In this document: piece after piece, positions 23,152 to 31,329 of the stretch | How the letters are laid out: each line of letters starts with the position of its first letter | Position numbering within the stretch: the stretch's first letter is position 1 | IMG/VR virus record: IMGVR_UViG_3300031539_000004 | Coordinates: 62,001 to 126,000 of that record | DNA from: a virus | Strand: one strand, 5' to 3' | DNA length: 64,000 nucleotides | Position numbers and translations under genes: made by a program | Notes under the pieces: model-generated | The model's input: only the letters and a program-made list of their open reading frames with translations | What the model was told of the DNA's origin: nothing | The model's database searches: none

Positions 23152-24018
23152 TCAGCCGGGCCGCTCGGCGTCGCCCAATTCGGGGAGGATCCCGGACCCG
23201 CCGCAGGTCGGGCAGCTCACCCCGACGAGCGACACCTCGGCGATCACCCGGTCGCGCAGCTCCTCGACGGCGCGCCACGCCGCGTCCGCGTGCGCGCCCT
23301 TCACCTCGTCGGGGACCCAGCCGAGCGGGATCCGAACCGACCGGGTCGTGACCGCGGGCTTGTAGTTCTTCGACCCTCGCCGCCCTCGGGCTGGCGTGTG
23401 CTCGGTCGGGGCGAGCTTCAGGTCGACGGTGGCGTACCGCTCACCGGTCGCGCCTCGGGCGAGGAAGCAGTGCCGGACCTGCGGGAGCACCTCGAGCTGG
23501 CCTTGCAGCCACGCTCGCACCTCGACGTACTGGCCGGGGAACCCTCGGCGTAGCTGCGGGTGGTCCTTCGCTGCCCACGGCAGGTTCGCCCGCCAGGGCA
23601 TCGGCCGGTCCTCGAGCGACAGCTCGGCGAGGTTGATCGGGGTGAGCGCCACCACGTCGGGCGGTCGTTCCTCGGTGTCGAACTCCTCCTCGTAGAACGC
23701 CCACTCCCGAGCGTCCTCGTCGGGACCGGCTCGGCGAGCTCGGGCCTCGTCGGCGGTCATCGCCGCGGGCCACCCCGGGAAGTTGTAGCCGTCGCGCAGC
23801 CGGTAGCCGGTCACGATCCGCAGCGGTGGTAGCGGCAGCTCCACCTCGGTCAGCCCTTCGGGGCCGGCGTACCAGTGACGCTCCTGCAGCGGCGTGAGGT
23901 CGCGCCCGCCTGGCGCTCGGGGCGTGGTGGTGCGACCCGGGTCGATGAGGTACATCGTGCAGGGGTCGTCGCCCTCGGTGAGATGGACCGCGTACGCGGT
24001 CGGGGGGTTCGGTGCCAT
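23152..24018 (-). CDS. Hypothetical protein with C-terminal CxxC
   Basis: A 288-residue protein (MAPNPPTAYAVHLTEGDDPC...). The middle (AKDHPQLRRGFPGQYVEVRA ... FLARGATGERYATVDLKLAP) is beta-rich, followed by basic ARGRRGSKNYK and a terminal SCPTCGGSGILPEL. Ribosome-binding site AAGGAGGAGCC. One of the larger unknowns of the array; it ends before the composite promoter at 23051-23118. Confidence 0.75.
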   Translation of the reverse strand: MAPNPPTAYAVHLTEGDDPCTMYLIDPGRTTTPRAPGGRDLTPLQERHWYAGPEGLTEVELPLPPLRIVTGYRLRDGYNFPGWPAAMTADEARARRAGPDEDAREWAFYEEEFDTEERPPDVVALTPINLAELSLEDRPMPWRANLPWAAKDHPQLRRGFPGQYVEVRAWLQGQLEVLPQVRHCFLARGATGERYATVDLKLAPTEHTPARGRRGSKNYKPAVTTRSVRIPLGWVPDEVKGAHADAAWRAVEELRDRVIAEVSLVGVSCPTCGGSGILPELGDAERPG

Positions 24019-24042
24019 GTCGGCTCCTCCTTGGGTTGGTGC

Positions 24043-25029
24043 TCAGCCGACGAGGCCGAGCTTCTTGCGGCAGTCCGGGCCGAGGCCCAGCTCCCTCGAC
24101 TTCTCATCGGTGAGCGTCCGGTTGCAGTGGCCGCAGCGGCCGATCTCCCGACCGTAGAGCGCCATCGCCTCGTCCGCGCCAGCCTCGGCGATGCGCTCGA
24201 GGATCCCGGGGATGTGGCTCCACTCGACCCGAGCCTCGGGCTTCCCGCCGACGATCATCTTCACGAACACCCGCCCGGCCCACCGGCCCTCCTCGGGGCG
24301 GTCGACCCGGTAGAAGACGAGGTCGTTGTGGCCCGAGCTCGGCAGGGCGTAGTGGCCCTCCGGTACCGCCTCAGCGGTCGGCAGGTCCCCTCCACGGGGC
24401 GCAGCGCCCTCGGGGGCCGTGGGGGCCTCTGAGGCCCGCTCCACCCGGTACAGGTCGGTGCCAGCGAACCCGACGACCACCGCCTCGGCGGTCGAGCCGT
24501 CCTTCTTGGCGATCGTGATCGTGTCGCCCCGCTCAGCCTTCGGGCCGGTGACGACCCACTCGTCGCCGTTCTTCGTCCACCGGTACCCCTCGGGGGCGCT
24601 CCGGTCAGGCAGGTAGGTGTGGGCCTTCACCTTCTCGCCGAGCTTCACCTCCGACGTCTTGCCGCTCTTCGCGGTCACGCTCACGGTGTCGCCCGTGCTG
24701 CGGCCCTTGGCGACCACCGCGAAGTCGTCGCCGACCTTCGTCCAGCGGGGGGCCTCGAGGCCGAGCTGGCCTTGGCCGGTGCCGTCGCCCTGCTCGGGCG
24801 GGTCGATCGAGTCGCCGCCGACCCGGTCGTAGATCCGGTCGCGGCGCGTCACGTCGATGCAGGAGCAGAGCCAGCCGCCAGCGTCGGCCCACACCCGGTC
24901 CCACCGGTTCCCGTCGGTCGGGATGTTCTTGCAACCGGGGAGGTGCGTGGTGAGTCCCCACGCCTCGCCGTCGGTCTCGATGATCGGCGCGTCGGCCGTC
25001 AGGTCGTCTGCGTGGGCGATGCTCGCCAT
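24043..25029 (-). CDS. DUF6011-domain protein
   Basis: A 328-residue protein. The C-terminal 35 residues (IGRCGHCNRTLTDEKSRELG, then LGPDCRKKLG) are the DUF6011 zinc-binding motif, CxxCxRxL...GxGPxC. The centre contains two similar beta repeats (PRWTKVGDDFAVVAKGRSTG and YRWTKNGDEWVVTGPKAERG), suggesting internal duplication. An early CKNIP...CSC may add another metal site. DUF6011 tails are common on phage proteins of unknown role. Confidence 0.8.
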   Translation of the reverse strand: MASIAHADDLTADAPIIETDGEAWGLTTHLPGCKNIPTDGNRWDRVWADAGGWLCSCIDVTRRDRIYDRVGGDSIDPPEQGDGTGQGQLGLEAPRWTKVGDDFAVVAKGRSTGDTVSVTAKSGKTSEVKLGEKVKAHTYLPDRSAPEGYRWTKNGDEWVVTGPKAERGDTITIAKKDGSTAEAVVVGFAGTDLYRVERASEAPTAPEGAAPRGGDLPTAEAVPEGHYALPSSGHNDLVFYRVDRPEEGRWAGRVFVKMIVGGKPEARVEWSHIPGILERIAEAGADEAMALYGREIGRCGHCNRTLTDEKSRELGLGPDCRKKLGLVG

Positions 25030-25030
25030 C

Positions 25031-25249
25031 TCAGCTCACCCGCCCTTCCAGCTCGCGTTCGGCGCGGCCCTCGGCTTCCATCTCGGCGAGGAAGGCCGGC
25101 GAGTACCCGGCGGTCCGACGCTGGTGAGCGTCGAAGCCTCGGGCGTGCTCATCGCAACAGGCGAAGGTCGTGCCGTCGTCGCGGGTGCGGTCGGTGGTGG
25201 CGTCGTCTTCGCAGCGCCAGCCTTGGCAGGGGGTTCCGTGATTCATCAT
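25031..25249 (-). CDS. Hypothetical Cys/His protein, leaderless
   Basis: A 72-residue protein starting MMNHGTPCQGWRCED at ATG 25249, six bases after TACGGT. C-x4-C plus ACCDEH form a probable zinc site. It heads the unit that continues into the DUF6011 gene, whose start it almost touches. Confidence 0.7.
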   Translation of the reverse strand: MMNHGTPCQGWRCEDDATTDRTRDDGTTFACCDEHARGFDAHQRRTAGYSPAFLAEMEAEGRAERELEGRVS

Positions 25250-25255
25250 GCGGAC

Positions 25256-25289
25256 ACCGTACCTTCCGTCCGTAGCCGAAGCAACTACA
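25256..25289 (-). promoter_or_regulatory. Promoter with GTAG-N9-CTAC operator
   Basis: Operator 25271-25289 (read leftward TGTAGTTGCTTCGGCTACG), -35 TTGCTT, 17-bp spacer, -10 TACGGT (25261-25256). No GCTGGTCA motif nearby. Confidence 0.75.
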
Positions 25290-25299
25290 GCGGGGGCGG

Positions 25300-25488
25300 T
25301 CATCGGCCGTCCTCGAATCGGGCGCAGCAGTCGTCGCTGCAGGTCCACGCCACGATCTCGGTGCCGAACGGCCCGTCGTAGTGGGCGGCGGTGGCGTCGC
25401 ATAGCGTGGCGTCGATGTCGGCGTCGCATCCGGCGCAGCGGTCGCGGTGACGCGACCAGCGGCCCTTGGCGCTCTTGGTGGCGGCCAT
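25300..25488 (-). CDS. Small zinc-finger-like protein
   Basis: A 62-residue protein (MAATKSAKGRWSRHRDRCAG...) with CAGCDADIDATLC and TCSDDCCARF, six Cys. Its ATG shares bases with the stop of the next gene upstream. Basic N-terminus plus Cys pairs fit a nucleic-acid binder, unproven. Confidence 0.65.
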   Translation of the reverse strand: MAATKSAKGRWSRHRDRCAGCDADIDATLCDATAAHYDGPFGTEIVAWTCSDDCCARFEDGR

Positions 25489-25700
25489 CACTCGGCCCCG
25501 CCGTCGATCGACTCGGCGAGCGTGGCGACGAACCATCCGGCGTCGTGGTCGGAGGCGACGCCCTCGGCGAAGGTCTTGCCGTCGAGGGTGATGCGCCAGA
25601 CCTCGTGGCCTTCGGCGTCGCGGTACAGGTCGGCGTCGATCCGCCCGTCGGAGGCGTCGATCACGTCGTGCATGCTCGGGGTTGCGGTGAGGTTCATCAT
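25488..25700 (-). CDS. Hypothetical protein, leaderless
   Basis: A 70-residue protein (MMNLTATPSMHDVIDASDGR...) with beta segments EVWRITLDGKTFAEGVAS. Its ATG lies six bases after TAGGGT. Heads a two-gene unit. Confidence 0.7.
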   Translation of the reverse strand: MMNLTATPSMHDVIDASDGRIDADLYRDAEGHEVWRITLDGKTFAEGVASDHDAGWFVATLAESIDGGAE

Positions 25701-25706
25701 GGGACG

Positions 25707-25740
25707 ACCCTACCTCCGATGTGTAGCCGAAGCAACTACA
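25707..25740 (-). promoter_or_regulatory. Promoter with GTAG-N9-CTAC operator
   Basis: Operator 25722-25740 (leftward TGTAGTTGCTTCGGCTACA), -35 TTGCTT, 17-bp spacer, -10 TAGGGT (25712-25707). The TAG stop codon of the upstream methyltransferase lies inside the operator. Confidence 0.75.
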
Positions 25741-27382
25741 GATCGAACAGGCTGGATTGCTCGCCCGGACCGCCGTCGGTGGCGGGGTCCAGCTTGAGCC
25801 GAGGGGTGATCGGCTCGGCGAAGGTCTGCAACCCGAGGAGCGGCTCGAGGACCGCCCGAGCCAACCCCGGCGGGACCGCGTTCCCGATCTGTTCGAACTG
25901 CCTCGACCACGTCCCCTGCACCGGGTAGTCGCGCCGGAAGCTCTGAAGGGCCAGCGCCTGCCACGGCTGGATCCGCATCGCGCCCTCCGACCGGCCAGGG
26001 AAGTCCGGACGTCGCCCGTCGTTCGCGTGGTGGCCGCCGGGCCGGAACACCCTCGGGTCGCACGCCAACGTCGTCGCCGGCCGCTCCTCGGCCCACTCGC
26101 CGCCCTCCGGGGTGTCGGTCGCCTCGGTCGCGTCGATCGTCTCGAGCCGCTCCCGGTCGGCGCGCGGGTCGACGTTCTTCGGGTGCTCCTCGCCGGCCGG
26201 CTGGAACACCATGTCGTCGGCGGCGTGACCGAAAGCGATCGTCGGCGCGGGCTGGTCGCCGGTCCGCACCGCGGCGTTCGCTTGGCGGTCGGAGCGAAGC
26301 TGCCACTGCGACCCGGAGAGCGCGGTGAACGTCGGAGCGGGCTGCTCGGTCGGGTCGATCGTCTGAGCGTCCTCCCGGGTCCCGCCCGGCTTCCAGTCGC
26401 GCCCGGTGTTCAGCATCGCCCCCTCGCCCGGGTCGTCCTCGGCGAGCTCGCCGTCGTCGGGCGGGTACACCTGCCACGACCGGGCCTTCTCGGTGAGAGC
26501 GAACGCCGGCTCATCGATCCCGCGCAGGTCGCGCTCGCGGTACTCGCCGCCGTCGTCGCGGTCGTTCAGCCTCGGGAACCCGACCCTCGAGCCGGGCTCC
26601 GGTTCCCAATCGCCGGCCTCCTGCGCGTCGGCGTACACCTGCCGCGACCCGGAGCCGCCGTCGAGCGGATCCGCCGGGCCGTTGTGGTGGCGCGACATCA
26701 CCGAAGTCGACGGCCTGGTCGTGAGGCCCCAGCCGAGCGCTTCGGCCATCGTCACCCACCGAGCTCGGGACCCGGCCCCCTTCTTCGAATGGGTCGGCTC
26801 CGGGGCCAGCCAGTCCTTCGGGCCGCGCTTCGCCATGAGGATCGCCCGCTCACGGGTCTGCGGGACCCCGTAGTCGGCGGCGTTGAGCACCCCGGTCCAC
26901 ACCGAGTACCCCCAGCCGGCGAGCACGTTCGCCATCGCCTTCCACAGCGGGAGGACCCTCGGGACCTGCTCGCAGGCGATCCACTCGGGCTGCATCAGCC
27001 AGGCCCACCGGAGCGGTTCGAGGACCAGCTTCGACCGGTCGTCGGTCCAGTCGCCCTCGGGATCGACCCACCCGTCGGTGCACGCGGCGATCGCCCGGCG
27101 CAGGTCGCCGATGTCATCGAGGCCCTTCTTGTGGCCGGCCATCGAGAACCCTTGGCATGGCGGCGACCCGATGAGCCCCTCGATCGGGCCGAGGGCGTCG
27201 GCCAGGGCACGGATCTGGTCGTCGGTCACCGCGGCGATGTCGGTGTGCCACGTCCGGTGCCCGGCGGCGTACCGGGTGGCGGCGGCGTTGTCGTCCCACT
27301 CGAGGCCGAGGACGTCGGTGCGGCCCAGCTCGAGGAGGCCCTCATCCCATCCCCCCGGTCCTGCGAACAGGTCGATGATCAC
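25736..27382 (-). CDS. DNA (cytosine-C5) methyltransferase
   Basis: A 548-residue protein with C5-methyltransferase motifs in order: motif I DLFAGPGGWDEGL (4-16), motif IV SPPCQGFS with catalytic Cys76, motif VI as CEQVP near 138 (a variant of ENV), and motif X-like IGNAVPPGLARAVLEPL at the C terminus. A long variable region (about 230-440) is the likely target-recognition part. GTG start overlaps the upstream stop by four bases. Probable role: self-modification against host restriction. Confidence 0.9.
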   Translation of the reverse strand: MIIDLFAGPGGWDEGLLELGRTDVLGLEWDDNAAATRYAAGHRTWHTDIAAVTDDQIRALADALGPIEGLIGSPPCQGFSMAGHKKGLDDIGDLRRAIAACTDGWVDPEGDWTDDRSKLVLEPLRWAWLMQPEWIACEQVPRVLPLWKAMANVLAGWGYSVWTGVLNAADYGVPQTRERAILMAKRGPKDWLAPEPTHSKKGAGSRARWVTMAEALGWGLTTRPSTSVMSRHHNGPADPLDGGSGSRQVYADAQEAGDWEPEPGSRVGFPRLNDRDDGGEYRERDLRGIDEPAFALTEKARSWQVYPPDDGELAEDDPGEGAMLNTGRDWKPGGTREDAQTIDPTEQPAPTFTALSGSQWQLRSDRQANAAVRTGDQPAPTIAFGHAADDMVFQPAGEEHPKNVDPRADRERLETIDATEATDTPEGGEWAEERPATTLACDPRVFRPGGHHANDGRRPDFPGRSEGAMRIQPWQALALQSFRRDYPVQGTWSRQFEQIGNAVPPGLARAVLEPLLGLQTFAEPITPRLKLDPATDGGPGEQSSLFDL

Positions 27383-28327
27383 GGGGCCAGGATAGGGAGC
27401 TCATCCCATGTGCGCCCGTCCAGCTCGCGGCCGGCTTCCTTCTTCCCGACCCGGATCACGCCGAGAGGGGAGTACTCGTCGGCCTCGTCGCCGTCGATCG
27501 GTCTCCACTCGCCCCACTGCTTGAACAGGAACGGCACCGACCACTGGACGCAGGCGTCACGGATCCGGCGCGGCCAGTCGGGGTTCATCGGCCGCGCTGA
27601 GGTGCCCGACTCGCCGCCAGCGATGACCCACCCGATCCGGTTGCGCGACCACTCGTACTCCGACTCGGCGCGGGCCTCGTCGGAGATCCGGCGCAGCCAG
27701 GGGCCGAGGTCGACCGCCTCGAGGAGCGGCTCGCAGGACAAGAACCTCACCGGGGCGGGCACCTCGAGCAGCGCCGGGATCCGGGTGTCGGCGCACTCCT
27801 GGTTCTCGACGGTCGTCCCAACCCACGCGTTCGACGGCCACCCGAGCTCGGGCCGATGGTCGTCGCAGGTCATCCCGAGCGGAAGCGAGAACGACGCCCG
27901 GCAGGTCGGGCAGGCGTAGTTGATCCACCGGTCGGGGACCATCCCCAGCACGTTCTCGGGGCGCTTGGTGAGCAGCAGCCAGTCGAGGTTCGGGGTCTCG
28001 GCGATCAGCTCCCACAGCCGTTCCCGATGCTCGGCGAGCTCGGGCCGGTCTTCGAACACGTCGGCCATCGACGCGCAGAACACCCGCTGGCGCACCCCGG
28101 CCTTCGCCGCGGCCCGATCCCACCGCCGAGGGTCGTTCCAGTGCTTGTCGCCGAAGAACTTCCGGTCGGCGTTCTTCCCCCACTCGGTCCCGAACCGGTG
28201 CGCGAGCGTTTCGGCGTAGCAGTGCTGGCACGCCGGCGAGACCCGAGTGCAGCCCCACCACGGGTTGAAATGTGTGGTCAGCCCACTCAATTGCTGTGTT
28301 CTCTCCCACGGTTTCCCTCACCTCCAT
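27379..28327 (-). CDS. DUF5131 (phage Gp37/Gp68) protein with apparent +1 frameshift
   Basis: The family begins with an ENTAIEWADHTFNPWWGC-like block. Here the first half (ENTAIEWADHTF) is in the frame starting at 28327. The rest (NPWWGCTRVSPACQHCYAE onward) is in another frame that runs to 27379. They join at ACATTTCAACCC (28268-28270), where one extra T breaks the frame; a +1 slip of tRNA-Phe from TTT to TTC restores it and gives about 315 residues. The clustered Cys (C...C..C) resembles a radical-SAM-like metal site. Function unknown. Confidence 0.8.
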
Positions 28328-28853
28328 CTGCGGGGCTAGGCGCGAACCTTCCCCGCTCGTCGCGGCGTCGCTCGCGCGGCTGCCGTGCCCGTTCTCGGGC
28401 GTGATGACACTTCGTGCAGACAGCCTCTACGGCTTCGTGGTGCTCTGGCGCGTAGCCGAGGAAGTGGTCGTATTCGTGGCGTCGGTCGGACCCTCGGTGG
28501 TCGCAGTCGCAGCACGCCACCTCGTCAGGATTGGGCAGGACCCCGACGTTGACGAGGTGGTTGACGCGGCCTCGTGCCTGCAGCCGGTCGTCATCTCGGG
28601 CGGTGACATAGCGGCGGCCAGGAGCGGGCGGGTCGCGCCGTTCGTACCGGTCCTTGGCGCGCTGGCGTCGGCACGGCCGGCACAATGCCGCGAGGCCGTC
28701 GGATCGGTTGCGGTCGCTGCCGAAGGCCGAGCGTGGTTGCCAGCCGCATCCCCCGCACCACTTCTCGCCGAGCTCGAGGTGGGATGCGTACTCCTCGTGG
28801 GAACATCCGATCCGGGCGGCGGCGGTCTTCGTTGCGCCATCAGGTGATCCCAT
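28287..28853 (-). CDS. HNH-like endonuclease, zinc-binding
   Basis: A 188-residue protein. N-terminal CSHEEYASHLELGEKWCGGC and LCRPCRRQRAKDRY; C-terminal CDCDHRGSDRRHEYDHFLGY, then VEAVCTKCHHARERARQ, the His-Asp...Asn/His plus CxxC layout of HNH endonucleases. The ATG lies six bases after a -10-like TACGGT (28865-28860), so it is probably leaderless. It overlaps the start of the DUF5131 gene by about 40 bases. Could be homing-type or packaging-linked. Confidence 0.8.
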   Translation of the reverse strand: MGSPDGATKTAAARIGCSHEEYASHLELGEKWCGGCGWQPRSAFGSDRNRSDGLAALCRPCRRQRAKDRYERRDPPAPGRRYVTARDDDRLQARGRVNHLVNVGVLPNPDEVACCDCDHRGSDRRHEYDHFLGYAPEHHEAVEAVCTKCHHARERARQPRERRRDERGRFAPSPADGGEGNRGREHSN

Positions 28854-29067
28854 GCGGGGACCGTACCTCTGTTTGTCCACTCGATCGTTCCTTGAGGCAG
28901 TCGGGGCAGAGGTCGTCCAGCCCTGGCTTCGGTCGTCGCCATCCGGCCTCGAGGGCGAGGTCGCGGGCGGGGATGCAGCCAAGCGGCGATGACCGGCCGA
29001 AGCGTCGCCCGCACCCGTCGCACTGCGTTTCCCAGCGGCGCATGCCGCTCACCGCCCGACAGCTCAC
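28840..29067 (-). CDS. Small zinc-ribbon protein
   Basis: A 75-residue protein from GTG 29067 (GTGA overlap with upstream gene). TQCDGCGRRFGRSSPLGCIP and DDLCPDCLKER form a four-Cys ribbon of the type seen on phage regulatory or nuclease-associated proteins. A shorter start at ATG 29043 is possible. Confidence 0.65.
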   Translation of the reverse strand: MSCRAVSGMRRWETQCDGCGRRFGRSSPLGCIPARDLALEAGWRRPKPGLDDLCPDCLKERSSGQTEVRSPHGIT

Positions 29068-29291
29068 GGCATCTGCGTGGTCGGGTCCGTCGCCTTCAGC
29101 CGGGTCCGTTCCTGCTCGGCGGCTCGGCCGGCGTACTCGGCGACGTGGGCGAGGGCGGTGTCGTCGTCGTCGGCGTGGAGCATGAACTCCTGCCGCATGA
29201 TGCGGCGACCGGCGACGGGGCGACCGTCGGGTGAGCGGGCCACGGTGGTGACGTTGACCTCGATGCGGTACCGGGTGGATTCATCAGCCAT
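29064..29291 (-). CDS. Hypothetical protein, leaderless
   Basis: A 75-residue protein (MADESTRYRIEVNVTTVARS...), beta-rich N-terminus then a charged helix (DTALAHVAEYAGRAAEQERT). ATG 29291 lies seven bases after TACGGT within the operator. First gene of the array downstream of the large RNA. Confidence 0.7.
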   Translation of the reverse strand: MADESTRYRIEVNVTTVARSPDGRPVAGRRIMRQEFMLHADDDDTALAHVAEYAGRAAEQERTRLKATDPTTQMP

Positions 29292-29298
29292 GCCGGGG

Positions 29299-29318
29299 AC
29301 CGTAGCCTGCGAGGCTAC
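29299..29318 (-). promoter_or_regulatory. GTAG-N9-CTAC operator with embedded -10
   Basis: The perfect dyad GTAGCCTGCGAGGCTAC (29302-29318) overlaps leftward -10 TACGGT (29304-29299). Confidence 0.65.
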
Positions 29319-29351
29319 GCGCATCCAGCATCGGGCCAGAACGACGAAAGG

Positions 29352-29377
29352 CCCCCGAGGCCCGAAGGCCCCGAGGG
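29352..29377 (-). terminator. Rho-independent terminator of the first large RNA
   Basis: On the minus strand an 11-bp stem with a TTCG loop is followed by CCTTTCGTCGTTC. The stem has no mismatch, only G-T wobbles. Confidence 0.75.
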
Positions 29378-29674
29378 CGGTCCGTGATGGCGAGGCGGTC
29401 ACGCCGACCGAGATGCGACGCCGGGGGCAACCCAGCTTTGCGAACCCGATCCGGTTGTTCCTCACGTCCGGTGCTCCGCTCGACGCCAGTTGATCAGGCT
29501 GGCGGCGTCGGGCCGCGTGAGTCCCCTGGTGGTTTGTCCGGCACCTCGGCCGGCGTCACCGCCTCGCAGGTTGTGCTCACTCCCCGGCCCCGTCGGCCGC
29601 GGTTCGTAGTCGGTCCCAGCCTTGCGGCGTGCCGACCCGGCCCTTGGTCCTGTCGGGCGTGGTAGTGAGCTGAG

Positions 29675-29763
29675 TGCCACCGGGGGGAGTTGAACCCCTG
29701 CCCGCCCCTCTCGGGGCGTCCCGGCCTCGGGGGCCGATCCGCTTCCGGCTGCCGTGCCGTGGC
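29675..29763 (-). tRNA. tRNA-like element inside large RNA 1 (degenerate)
   Basis: 89 bases fit a long-variable-arm tRNA: acceptor GCCACGG/CGGTGGC, D-loop AGCCGGAA, anticodon-like stem TCGGC/GCCGG with loop CCCCGAG, variable hairpin GCCCC-GAGA-GGGGC, T-loop TTCAACT. There are mismatches at 6:67, 11:24 and 49:65, position 33 is C instead of T, and no CCA. A formal anticodon would be CCG, which does not fit a long variable arm. More likely a tRNA-derived structural module than a working tRNA. Confidence 0.4.
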
Positions 29764-31212
29764 GTGAGTGAGTGGTTGCAGCCCATCATCCGCCGGGGCC
29801 GAGCGGTCGCGCTTGGCGACTTCATTCCCGGGTTCGGGCTTCGCTGCTCCGCCACTCGGCGGCGTGGTTCTCGTATCACCTTCTCTCGCTCGTTGGTCGG
29901 TTTCGATTCTGGCGGCGCTGCTCGGCTCGAGGCCTGCTGCTGCTCGTTGCGAAGTCTGCTCCGGGGTTTATCTGAGGAGTCGGAGCGGCCCCCTCCCGGT
30001 CGCGATGCCGGGCCCGTTTGTTGTCGTTTGCCAGAAGGGGGCGGGTCTCCCCCCGACCGCTTCGCCGTATCCGGCTCGTCGGTGCTAGTCCGTGGCGGCG
30101 CTGCCTTGCCCCCGAGGGGGCCGGCGCTGCTCGCCTTGCGATTGCCCAGGGTTCCTCGTGGCAGCGAGGCCGACCGAGGAGCTCCTCGATCGGGCCAGCG
30201 GTTATCTCAGTTTCCCCGGTCGCTTGGTCTGCGATCCGGCACCCTCTCGGGTGGCTGGTCCCTACCTCATGGCCGCCCGTTGTGGGCGGCGCGTCATTGA
30301 GTGGTTCAAGTGATCCGACCCCGTGGCCGCTGCTTCCAGCCGAGGCTGGGTATGCGGTTCGATCGTCGGGCTTGGCCGAGCTGGCTGCCACCAGCTCGAC
30401 GCCTCCGTTTTACCCGCCGGTTACCCGGTTAGTGGGAGCCCCCGGTACTACTGACCGTTCCCGTGGGCTAGAGGTCCATCGCCGTCTGTTGCGCCTCGGC
30501 GAGTCGTTCGACTGGCCGAGGTTGTTGCGAGCTTGCCGGGGTTCGGTGGCTTGCGCCACCCGGTCCCGGCGACCGGTTCGGAGCGTCGTCGGCGTTGGCC
30601 TCTGCTCCTGTTCGGCAGCCTCGTTGTGAGTGTTCGCCCGAGGGGGTTTCCCTCAACCGGCGCAACGCTCCGGGGCTGCCTATGTCGGTTCCAGCTCACC
30701 GCGCTCCTCCCGCTATCCCGGCGCTGACGCTTCAAAGCTTTCATGCTTTCCGGGCTCGGGCGCTTCGGTGAGCTGTCCCGTAATCCTTCACCCCGAGGCT
30801 GCGTTGAGCCGTTCGGATCCCGCTCCGATTCGCCGAGGCTTACGCCTCGAGGTGGCTGATCGACGCTCAAGCGGGCCTCCCGCCGGTTGGCGGTGCTCGT
30901 TCTCGTTGGTTGCTCGGGTGCGCTGTGGGGGTGACTTGGCCTGCTGGCCTGACGCCACCCGCTCCGCTTTGCCTCACTCGCCCTGCCGGGCTCGTCCGTT
31001 AGTCGCTCCGGCGGGAGGCCCGCTTGAGCGTCGATCGTTGCTTTGTTCGCCGTGTCCGGCTGCGGTTGCTCCGCTGCCCGAGGCTTGCCCTCGTAGTCTC
31101 ACCAGTTGGTCCGGTGCCGACCTTGCGCCGCTCGAGCCCTTATGGCTTCGGCCTCTCGGCCTGGCGACTCGCCCCGGGTCTTGTGGGGGCTTCCCGTCTT
31201 GCTTACGAGGAC

Positions 31213-31306
31213 AACGTAACTTCCCCGCTGTAGCCGAGTCAACTACAAAGAGGGGTTCCGAGGGAACAACGCCCTGACCAGCATCTATGTAGCCGAAGAA
31301 GCTACA
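31213..31306 (-). promoter_or_regulatory. Promoter of large RNA 1: two operators flanking a GCTGGTCA motif
   Basis: Operator 31229-31247 (leftward TGTAGTTGACTCGGCTACA) with -35 TTGACT, 17-bp spacer and -10 TACGTT (31218-31213). GCTGGTCA (inverse at 31275-31282) lies 27 bp behind it, and a second operator, 31288-31306, follows 5 bp further. The only place with two operators. Confidence 0.8.
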
Positions 31307-31329
31307 GCTCGGCGTGGGATCGCCGAGGA

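Larger units (their letters stand above)
29345..31206 (-). ncRNA. Large structured non-coding RNA 1 (about 1.86 kb)
   Basis: Starts just after the composite promoter (-10 TACGTT at 31218-31213) and ends at the terminator at 29352-29377. No gene-like frame fits. The RNA strand shows dense stems with purine-rich loops (GAA, GCAA, GGAA) typical of folded RNA. A perfect 29-bp inverted repeat (30858-30886 with 31008-31036) closes a 121-base domain. Its 5' domain is homologous to the RNA at 36620: both read CGGGAAGCCCCCACA near the start, then GGGGCGAGTCGC, then GGTGAGAC...AGCGAACAA. Size, phage setting and a tRNA-like part recall GOLLD/ROOL-type RNAs; family not assigned. Confidence 0.75.

Noticed and set aside
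29345-31206. tRNA gene array or rRNA fragment
   Set aside because: Only one degenerate tRNA-like fold; no series of T-arms and no rRNA signature sequences.
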